Of a DNA stretch of 51,039 bases, positions 36,945 to 45,600 are shown piece by piece. Origin of the DNA: Bigelowiella natans CCMP2755 (taxonomy: Eukaryota > Cercozoa > Chlorarachniophyceae). The DNA is taken from assembly GCA_000320545.1 (NCBI GenBank), contig ADNK01002279.1, positions 30,001 through 81,039 of the forward strand, written 5' to 3'. Each line of letters begins with the position of its first letter. The first letter of the stretch is position 1. Under the pieces are notes generated by a model that had not been told where the DNA came from, did no database searches, and saw only the letters and a list, made by a program, of their open reading frames with translations. The position numbers were made by a program, and so were the translations under genes.

Positions 36945-37040
36945 TCCTCACTGAAGCTGGTTCGAGGCACTGCGTTTGGCACACTGCAGGTGTCTTGCAA
37001 CACCTTGGAAATGTGGTTCCTCATCATTGTTCGTTGTTCA
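36945..37040 (+). repeat. Dispersed repeat, copy 3
   Basis: Matches 12345-12455 in inverse orientation and part of 18920-18965 in direct orientation. Shared words include GGTTCGAGGCACTGC, TTGGAAATG and TCATCATTGTTC. Confidence 0.8.
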
Positions 37041-40033
37041 TTGTTCGTGCAAAAGAAAACGTGGTGGAAGTTGGTCGAAGCCAAGGTCCATGCACCACAA
37101 AGCTGGGGCAAGCTGGCAAGCCTCTCACCACCTGCAAGTGCAACCAATGATGGACACGTTGTGCATCACTGTGTCCATTGCACCACACGCTCAGCACGAT
37201 CAAGGGCCCACTCTTTGGACGGTTGATGGAGTGTGCACAGTCGATCAGTGCCGAGTGAAGGTGCAACCGGTGCAGTGAGGTTCGGTCGAGTGTCGACCTC
37301 TCCCTCACTGCAATGGCCCAGCTGGCCAGTGGTGCACGCGCCACGTCACGCCACCTCACAGGTGAACCAGACTCGCACCTTCCCAACCACCACGCTTTTT
37401 TCGCACTTGCGACCACCACCACTTGTCCTGGCTGTGGCCCTTTTGAAACCACTTGCTGCCTGCTCGCACTGAAGGACTGCCAGGCTGGGTGCCAGGGTGG
37501 TCAAGAGCGAAAAAAGACTGGAAGGAGCGATGCGAACGACGAAACGCCAAGGTGGAACTTGCAAGAGTTGTGTGGCGGGCACGAACACCGCTCCACCAAA
37601 AGTGACTTGCCCTTGCAGTTTGGTGGTGCGCCTCTTGTGCTCACCAGAGGGTTCACTCTCCTCCTTCGACTTGGTGCAGGTGCTTGCCAGCTTGCGACCA
37701 CTTCCTGGACGCGACTGGGCGAGCCTGGTGCTCCAACGCCACCACGCAGAAAACTCGCGTTCAGGAAACCTTGGAACAAGGTGAAGAACCGTTTCCTCGT
37801 GAACAAGGAGGAGGAGGGGGGAGGCTCTTTCGTTTCCTCTTGGTCGTTTTGCTCTTGCTCCTGGCGTGGTCACCTGTTGGACCTGCCGCCTTTGCACGCT
37901 CCGTGATGGACGTGCAATGTGCCATGCGTGTGGTGCACGTGGTGCGTTGCTGTGTCATTGCTGTGCCTGTTGCTTCCTCTGCGTGTCCCGTTTGCTTGTC
38001 ACTTTTCCACGCCCCTTTTCACAGGGGACACTTGTTTCCTGCCAGGTGCTTTCTCCACCTGTTTCGTGCAACTCAACACGGCCAAACGGAAGGTTTGAGC
38101 AACTCCTCGCCACCGCCAGGCTCGCGTCTTGTTGCGAGCTCTGTGACCTTCAGCTCCTCTGCCTGTTTGAGGCAATCTGACACGGAAGGTTTGGGCAACT
38201 TGACACCTCTCTCCACGCCGTTTGTCCGACGTGGTGTCTCTCTCGTTTCGTTTCACACGTTCTCAGACGCACCAAAAGGGACGTGGGTTGCCAAGCTGAG
38301 AGTGAAAGGGGCGTGGGTTGCTGAGCTGAGGAGGAAAGGGTTTTGCGCGAGGGGTGTTGGAGTTTCCTTTGCACTCCTTGGAACGCAAAGAAGAGCTCTG
38401 GTGTCTGGGCATGTGGGTGATGACCACTGCTGAGTTCACCGGTTTCGTCCTGGTGCGTTTCTTGACACGTGGTTCGTTGGGATCCAGGCCAGCAGAGGTG
38501 CCCACGACCTTTGAAGCAACACCTTGTCCACGTCGATGCGCACACTGGACGACGCGGTCGTCCTCTTCCAGTCTTGGCGTCTCCAGTGACGCGGTCGTTC
38601 ACGATGCGTCTCAACTCTGTTCCTGACTTGTCCAACCTGTCGTTCTTCTTGTGAGGGAAGAGTTTGGCAAGTTTGACCACTTCGAACAGTTCAAAGCGTG
38701 TTCGATGCGAGAGCTGTTGTGCGCGAGGGTTGCTGCGCTGGGGGTTGTCAGGCCCCCGACGAGCTCACTCGCTGGCCGTGCGTGTCACTCGCAACGAAAA
38801 AGCCAGTTGCTTTTGTTTGCCAACAGGAGCGTGCTTGTGATGGTGCACATCGAGCCTCCTGGTGTTCGTGAGGAGCAACGATCACAACTGAGTTGGAGTG
38901 ACAGTGTGGTGTGCCTCACGATGCACACGCGTTCAACGTGCCTGCTTGAGCTTCGTTGCCTTGAGACAAAGTGCACCGGGTTCTGTTCGCACTCCTGTTT
39001 TGATGGTGACTTTCGTTCTCCACCTGTCAACGATGCAGCTGCGTTGCTCAAAAAGCTTCGCCGTTGTTCGACCAGCAACGCGTGGTCCAAAGTCGAAACG
39101 TCGTTTGACACGCTCACTTTTTCGGGTTGGTTTCTCCGTGGGGCCTCCTTGTTGCTTGACGTCCTTCCTTCGTTGTCAAAGAGGCTTTGGGATCACAAAG
39201 GAAGCCAAGGAAGGCGAGAGAAGCGTGCCGGGTGACTTGTTTTGAGGACGAGAAAACTGCACGCACGACGGGAGTGAAGAGAAGCGCAAAGGGTGCACCA
39301 CTGAGAAAGTGGGAGTGGAGAGGACCGCAAAGAACGATTTGCGAAGGCAGGAGGCCTGCTTTGCCAAACGACGTGTCTCTGCGTTCCGTTCATCCAAACC
39401 ACGTCCACGGAGCCTTCACCGATCCCAAACAACTGTCACTTGCGCAAGTGCGCTCCGCACGCACCTGGCACGCCTTTGTTTCACTTGCTCCTCCTGGTTG
39501 GTGCAGCTGACTGAGTTCCAACGTGCGCCTTTGCGAGGTTTTCGCTTGCGAGCAAGTGCAGCAGTTTTTCCAACACTCCTCTGTTCTTTTTCACGAGGTC
39601 CACCTCGCTCGTTTTTTGTCACTCGTGTGACTGCCTGCACCTCACCAGGTTTCTGCTTGCTTTTGCAAGGCCTGCTCACTTTGAGGTGGAGCTGCGTTCC
39701 ACGTTCCAAGGGACGAACACGGAAGAGAACTTCTTCGAGCCTGGAGTCCACGTTGCCCTTGCCTTTGTGGTGCACGTGGTCGGTCGTGAACACCAAGCGC
39801 GCACTTGCACTGGGCAGTGCGCTGGGCTCCAGTTTGTGGTCTGGTTTGTCCACCCAACTGCTTCCACACTGGGAACGCTGGTTTTGGCCTCACGTCCCTG
39901 TTTCTCGTTGGGAACGTTGGTGTCGAACAGGTGTTCAGCGGCCTCGTGCAAACCAAAAGCCTTGACTTCACCAGCGGCCTCACCTGTCGCACACACACGC
40001 ACACAAACGAAACGCCAGGAACAGTCAAAACAA

Positions 40034-40037
<4 letters not shown>

Positions 40038-40070
<33 letters not shown>
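40038..40070. repeat. (CA)n microsatellite inside the TpA-free island
   Basis: A perfect CA run, the one simple repeat of the island. Confidence 0.95.
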
Positions 40071-40075
<5 letters not shown>

Positions 40076-40229
40076 TGCATGCATCAGCAACTTCAGTCTT
40101 TTTTTGTCGTTGGGAACAGTTTCACCGACTCGGCGTTCTTTCTCAGCTGCCTTCTGCCTCAACTCTGTCACGAACTTGACCACAGCTTCTTGGTCTTTTG
40201 ACACCAGAGCATTGCCTGGGCTGGTGCAC

Positions 40230-40800
40230 TCAAAGATGTCAGTCGAAAACTTGAGTTTGCACCTGCACTTTCAATGTGTGACTTTCCATCGATGGAAGTC
40301 ACGCGTCGAAAATTGCAGATGCAAACTCGAGTTTTCGACGGACACCTTGCATTGATGGAACCAACGAACCGCAGTGACCCCCTCCACGTGCTGGAGGTGT
40401 TGACGTGTCGAGAAAACGAAAATTGAAACGTGAACATTGAGTTGTGGCAGGGTTGGGTGGGACATCCCCCCCCCCATTGCTTCCACACTTTTGGATTGTG
40501 CGTTTTCAACCTTGTTTTCTCCGACACGTCAATGCCTTCAGCACGCAGAGGAGGTCGCTGCGGTTCGTTTGAGCCCTCAATGCAAGGCATCCGTCGAAAA
40601 ATCGAGTTCACACTTGCAGTTTTCGATGTGTGACTTCCACCTGCCCCCCCCCCGCCGCTCCCTGCATTTTTGGATTGTGCGGTTTCAATTTTTGTTTTTT
40701 TCGATGGTCAAATCCTCCAGCACGTGGTGGGAGACCTCCTCCACGTGCTGGGGGTGTTGACCTGTCGAAAAAATGAAAATTGAACGTGCACGATCCAAGT
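40230..40800. repeat. Array of inverted and direct repeats, period about 180 x 2
   Basis: CACGTGCTGGAGGTGTTGAC with AAACGAAAATTGAA (about 40385-40432) is repeated directly at about 40743-40786, some 360 bases on, and in inverse orientation at about 40500-40546 and 40680-40726. A second unit, GTCGAAAA...TTTCGATGTGTGACTTCCA, recurs at about 40240-40290 and 40590-40640. The result is a run of hairpin-forming palindromes, as seen in foldback elements or subterminal transposon repeats. Confidence 0.75.
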
Positions 40801-41071
40801 GGGGGATTTTTGCATTGCATCGACAAGAGGGTTGCGGGGGGGGGGGGGGGAACAGCTCCTGCCGTGGTGTCATCAACCACAATTTCCAGCAACAATTCCA
40901 CAATTGCTGTTGCACTTGGGGAAGCAGTCTGTGATGCTGCCATGGCATGCACGCACGAAGTTCCCCACGTGTTCCTCAACACGCTCAAATCCTGATGACC
41001 ATCTGCACGTGTGTCACGTGCACTGGGTGTGTTGTGCATTGCACGTGTGTGCGCAATCACAGCAGTTCGCC

Positions 41072-42004
41072 ATGCGAGCAGCGGGAAAGAAGTCTCCACT
41101 GGCTCAGAAGGTCGGGGGGTGGGCCACAAAGGTGTCTGTGTTTCCGCGACGAAGCAAAGGTGCAGTCAAAGGCTGCCACGTTCGGGTGTGGTTTCCTCGG
41201 AGTGCCAGAGAGCGCAACATGCCATTGTCGAAACACCGTCAGTTCAACAGCCAGCTGTTTGAGAGCGAGCAAGCTGCACACGATGGCGTGAGGGCATTCG
41301 TGTTGTCCTTGGAGACCACGCTGCACAATCATGGCGGCCGTCCCAAGAAGAGAAGTGTCACTGTTGACGATGACTGCAGTTCTGGCAATGCACATGACAG
41401 CAACAAGAAGACACGCGTGGAGGTCCGGAATTCTTCTCGTCGACTGCAGCGCTCATTGGATGTGCACAGGCGCAAACAATTTGCAGATGCTGTGGTGAAA
41501 GTTCTGAAAGACACGATCAAGGACAGCACACACAACGAGCTGTTGCTGGTGAACGACAGTGAGGTGTGCAGGGGCAACAACGTGCCATGGTCTGACGTTT
41601 CTTCGAAACAAGCATCGAAAGTGACACTTCAGGCACAGGCCATGGTCGCGCACCACACGGTGCTGTGCAATGAATTGGACGCGAGATTCAAGTCAAATTG
41701 CAAGAAGCGCATGGATGCGGAGCTCAACATGGCAAAGAAGGCGGGATCCATGTGCATCCCACTTGTTGAGGCACGGACACTGAACGAATGGCGTCAGCAG
41801 TTCTGCCTGCACGGCGGCCACTTCTTGCTCGATGGGCGCGGAAAGTGGCAGCGTGAATGGATCTTGAGCGAAGAGAGCTTGGCACAAGAGTTGTTGATCC
41901 ATGCGATGTGGCCATTGGACCTGCAAAGTTTTGCACTTCAACTGCAAAATCATGTCAGCACCAGCACGCGAGCCAGCCAGCGCCAGCGTTTTCCCAAAGT
42001 TTGA
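41072..42004 (+). CDS. Transposon-derived protein, N-terminal DNA-binding-like part
   Basis: A 310-residue frame starts at the ATG at 41072 (MRAAGKKSPL). It has a basic segment (KKRSVTVDD, NKKTRVEVRN) and toward the end ARTLNEWRQQFCLHGGHFLL followed by DGRGKWQREWILSEE. An xxxWxxxFxxxGxFxxxxRGKWxREWIL pattern is typical of the region just before the DDE catalytic domain in several protist and fungal transposase families. No DDE domain follows, because a TGA at 42002 closes the frame, so this is at best a truncated copy or a separate accessory ORF. It has no tyrosine codons, as required by the absence of TpA. Of the many frames in the island this is the only one with a recognisable motif and a balanced residue mix. 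Confidence 0.45.
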   Translation: MRAAGKKSPLAQKVGGWATKVSVFPRRSKGAVKGCHVRVWFPRSARERNMPLSKHRQFNSQLFESEQAAHDGVRAFVLSLETTLHNHGGRPKKRSVTVDDDCSSGNAHDSNKKTRVEVRNSSRRLQRSLDVHRRKQFADAVVKVLKDTIKDSTHNELLLVNDSEVCRGNNVPWSDVSSKQASKVTLQAQAMVAHHTVLCNELDARFKSNCKKRMDAELNMAKKAGSMCIPLVEARTLNEWRQQFCLHGGHFLLDGRGKWQREWILSEESLAQELLIHAMWPLDLQSFALQLQNHVSTSTRASQRQRFPKV

Positions 42005-42560
42005 GAAATTTCCAGTTCTTCTTGACAAAAATGGTCGGCAGCCCCCTCAGGCCCTTGAGAGCTTTTGCCATCTGGAAAAAAGTTTGAAATTGGACCAAGC
42101 TTTTCGAGTTGGGTCACTTTTTCGGATGCCGGAAAGTGTGACCGTTTTTTGACCAGGTGTGACTCTTGCTTCAAACAAGGATGAAGTGGAAAGTTTCGAC
42201 ACGTGCACGTGCGTGCGTGCGTGCAAACAATGCTTTGTGTGCACATTGTCCACCAGCCCCCCCCCTGCAACATTGTTCTCCTGACAAAGTGCAAGCATGA
42301 CAATGACACGACGTGATGCACTGTGATGCTGCAGTGGCATGATGCAATGGCACAACACAGCAGCTAGTGTCGCTTTGCGATGGGTGTGCCTGCACACAAC
42401 GCCGCCATTGGTGGTCATGATGACATCATCATCATCACTTGCACATCACACACAATTGTGTCCACATCATCCACTGAATGCACACTCTGGACACACAGAA
42501 GTGGCGCTGCTTTCACCACCACCCCCCGTGCTCATTGCATCAAGCAAGCCACCGCGAATG

Positions 42561-44218
42561 CTAAAAAATCTTTGCGTTGTTGAAAAATGTAGCGCCATTG
42601 TGGCTACGCGATGTGACATTTTTGCGTTGCAGCAGCGAGAAAGCAGTCGTCGACGCCTCACACTGCGCCTTGAACATCGCACCGGCAGCAACCGTGGCAT
42701 TTCTCACCGAAGCTGCATAGCGACCATATTGGGCAGTAATCGAGTTCTCGTCTGGCACACAGGCGAACGCTGTTGCATTCTTTCCTCCACGACCTAGGAC
42801 AGCAGCAACACCTGTTCCTTCTCCTAGGGCTGCTCCAAGAATGCGTGTGAGCGCCAGCATCAACATCTTCGCCCCAGCATGGACCGATAGGGGATATCCG
42901 GTGCGCATATTGCTGCCAGACCTGTGGCATTCAAAGCTTAGGCAACGATGATTTGGAAAACAGGAAATATTGGAGAAAGAGATAGACAGAGAGAGAGAGA
43001 GAGAGACAGAGAGAGGAACCCTATGCTATCCACGTAGCTTCGCGCAATTCCCTGAAGCCCTCGGAACGTCTGGCTTGGATCTAGCATGGCCTTCACGACT
43101 CCCTTGAAAAACGGCCACATTGCAAATATCAGCTCAATAATTGAGATTTCGAGAAAGAATTGACTCTGGCCAGCAGGTGGATAAAATACACTACTAGACA
43201 CATTCGCACAAACACTTAGAGACTTGATCTGTGACAAGTAATCCCCACAAATGCAATGAACATGAGTCAATAGCCGGAAGGTTTACCGGCCCTGTCTCTT
43301 TGAGAGCATATAGCGCCGAAGCAGGCACCATGTGCATGATAGCCCCGTCCTCCCGCAGCAGCTTCACGAGCTCCAGGACTGCACAGTCACAAACGAACAT
43401 ATTTTGCTGAACTGCAAGAGAGCCGATGCCAACAGACAACACGCCATTGTTACCCAAGGAAAAAAAAAAAAAAACGGAGAAATAACCCGGAACAGCCCAC
43501 ACATACGATCTACTCATGCGCGTGGCCATCCAACAATGACGAAATTACGAGTCGTTGTTATTTCGTCAATCCGAAACCAAAGTTACCCAGTCGAAGCGGG
43601 CCGTGGAACTCTCTTGCCAGCACCTGCCGTGCGTACACAGCAGCCTGGGTGGCGTTAGCAAAAGGCGGGGGGGGCGAGGGAGGCACAAGCCCCTCACAAT
43701 TGATGAGCAGATCGAGCTCCTTGTAATCCCTCTGGATCACCTTCGCAATGCGCTGCGAACACCGGTACGAGGAAAGGGCAACATAGGGACAATTTGAAAA
43801 GAGAGAAAAGGATAAGGGAGGTTATTAGAAACAAACGGAAGAACTGCTTCTAAGCGACACACATAATCCTTTCTCCCTATCATTCGAAGCAAAAAGGTCA
43901 AACTACAATTTGGAACGACGGCAACACCGAAAATCCTGCCTTCCCTTCTCCCCCCCCCCCCTTGCCATAGACTACGATTCCCCACTAATAGACTCGCGCA
44001 AACAGGCAACAAGCACATCGCCAAACGCCCCAACCTGAATGGAACCCAAAGAGGTCAGATCTATCTGCACTGGAATCGCCTCTGCAATGGCCTTGAAACA
44101 CATTTAACAAGCGACAGGGCCGCTACGGTATGAGCACGGCCTTGCACTGCTAGCAACATTATCTCAACGCAGTAACAAAACAGAGAGCCAACGACACAAC
44201 ACACAAAGCCAACGACAC

Positions 44219-44254
<36 letters not shown>

Positions 44255-45400
44255 TACAAAAACGTGGCGGATATACATCCAAAACCGAGCTTGCTCCACA
44301 GGATATTTCTCGCAAAAAACACGTTGCTTCGGCTAGTTGTATGCCAAGTCTCGCCGCAACTTAAACGCACAGCCCCAGGACTCAACTCTCACCTTTTGCG
44401 TGAGCTGCTCGCACGCCTTCCTAGCTTGCTCGAACGTAGGAGCCGCAATGAAGAGAGTGAGTGAATGCTCTTTCTCCATGAGTCGATGTGCTATAGCATA
44501 GCCAATGCCAGTGTGCCCTCCGACAACAAGACCAACCTGCACGTGGACAGCACTCAATGAGAGGACGGAGAGACGGAATGAAGGAAATACGTGCTAATTG
44601 CAGGAGAGACAAAACGAAGAGTGTAGGAGCAGATGTACGTCCACAAAGGGCGGAAGAGCAAGACACACTGATTAGAACTCTCAGTACTCAAGAGAATAGC
44701 AAAAATGCTCAAACCCTCCTCTTCTCACACCCCTCCCCGCATGGAGGGCACTCGGTTGTTGAAAGATCGTTTCTGGAGAACATCAATTTACCCGCCATTT
44801 CTTCGGCCTCAAATGGCCGGGGGGGATTGCCACAGGATTATCGTCGGGCCGGCCGAATATAGACCGCACGACGTTCACATCCTCCGAGTGCTCCGAGGAA
44901 GTTGTCAGCAGGTTCGAGGGAAGCTGCGTGTGTGTGTGTGTGTGTGGTGGATAGGTGAGGCTCCAGAATGAAAATAACCGGAGAAGCTACTGAGCGACTG
45001 CCCGGTAACATAAAGTGGATTGCATGCTGCAATGCATGTGTATAACACATATAACATACATAAATATCAAACATGTGCTAATGCATGTACACGATGGCAG
45101 ATCATTAACGCGTGCAACCTGCTTTTTGTATTCTCTCATTTCACGGCGAAAGTGCGGCATCATCCAATGCTCCCCATGCACAAGAGGGTCGTAGTAGAAG
45201 CTAGTCCCGTTGTTTGCAGCACCAGCTGCTGTGGTTTTTCCTTTCACCGATTTCTTCTTCCTTTTCTTGACAGCCGGCACGCCGCCATCTTCCGACTCGG
45301 CCTCGTAGACTTCCTCCTCACCTTCATCGTCATCTATTCCGCCTGCGAAGTCACTGAAGGAATGCTCCGTGCAGCTGGTGGAGGCAATGATTTCGTCCAT
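42561..45400 (-). CDS. Short-chain dehydrogenase/reductase (SDR)-like protein with charged N-terminal extension
   Basis: Eight exons, 45400-45119, 44923-44792, 44536-44393, 44091-44035, 43752-43624, 43406-43287, 43165-43020 and 42921-42561, keep phase at every junction and give 456 residues. The SDR core begins at about residue 139: VGLVVGGHTGIGYAIAHRLM is a GxxxGxG dinucleotide-binding loop, followed by PVQIDLTSLGSIQ (the D-L/V motif) and LDLLINCEGLV, where NNAG is normal. AKMLMLALTRILGAALG follows the active site, where HAGAK stands in place of YxxxK. So the cofactor fold looks intact but the catalytic Tyr and the NAG motif are altered; it may be a non-enzymatic or unusual SDR. The first 138 residues are acidic then lysine-rich (DDDEGEEEVYEAESEDGG, KKRKKKSVKGK). 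The first exon could instead belong to the upstream gene, because the exon at 45654-45601 also joins it in phase. The last residues of exon 8 are uncertain. Confidence 0.7.
42988..43014. repeat. (GA)n run, SDR-like gene intron
   Basis: GA run beside the donor of the exon at 43165-43020. Confidence 0.85.
44219..44252. repeat. (CA)n microsatellite, SDR-like gene intron
   Basis: CA run between the exons at 44536-44393 and 44091-44035. Confidence 0.9.
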
Positions 45401-45600
45401 CTTGCGTGTTTAGTGACACATACGGGTTAGCACGGAGTGGGTTTCGAGCAATACATAGAATCTACAGACGCATAGGCGCAGTTCATAATAAAAAATACAC
45501 ATTCAACTAAACAGAAGGTTCATATACAAATATAAGGACTGCGAGCAAGTAGGAGAGTAGAGGCCGCAAAGATTGCCATTTTTTTAGCCGATTTTCTGAC

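Larger units (their letters stand above)
36744..42364. mobile_element. 5.6-kb repeat/mobile-element island with no TpA dinucleotide
   Basis: Reading every line of this interval I find no TpA step on either strand (TpA is its own complement). AT, AA and TT steps are frequent, so this is not simply high GC. TpG and CpA are visibly abundant (GTGCA, TTGCAC, CACGTG words). It contains a copy of the dispersed repeat (36945-37040), an array of inverted repeats (40230-40800) and a frame with transposase-like N-terminal character (41072-42004). Because TAA and TAG cannot occur, long open frames appear in all six frames and mean little. It lies between TAF2 and the SDR-like gene. No terminal repeats were identified. 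Confidence 0.75.

Noticed and set aside
37684-38433. A 249-codon frame on the plus strand and several overlapping frames of 100-200 codons at 36.6-40 kb
   Set aside because: They arise because TAA and TAG are absent. None shows a domain, a balanced residue mix or splice support, and both strands are equally open.
36744-42364. Integrated viral DNA as the cause of the TpA-free composition
   Set aside because: No capsid, polymerase or packaging gene is visible, and the same composition occurs in a Harbinger transposon and in small dispersed repeats. It cannot be fully excluded without a database search.
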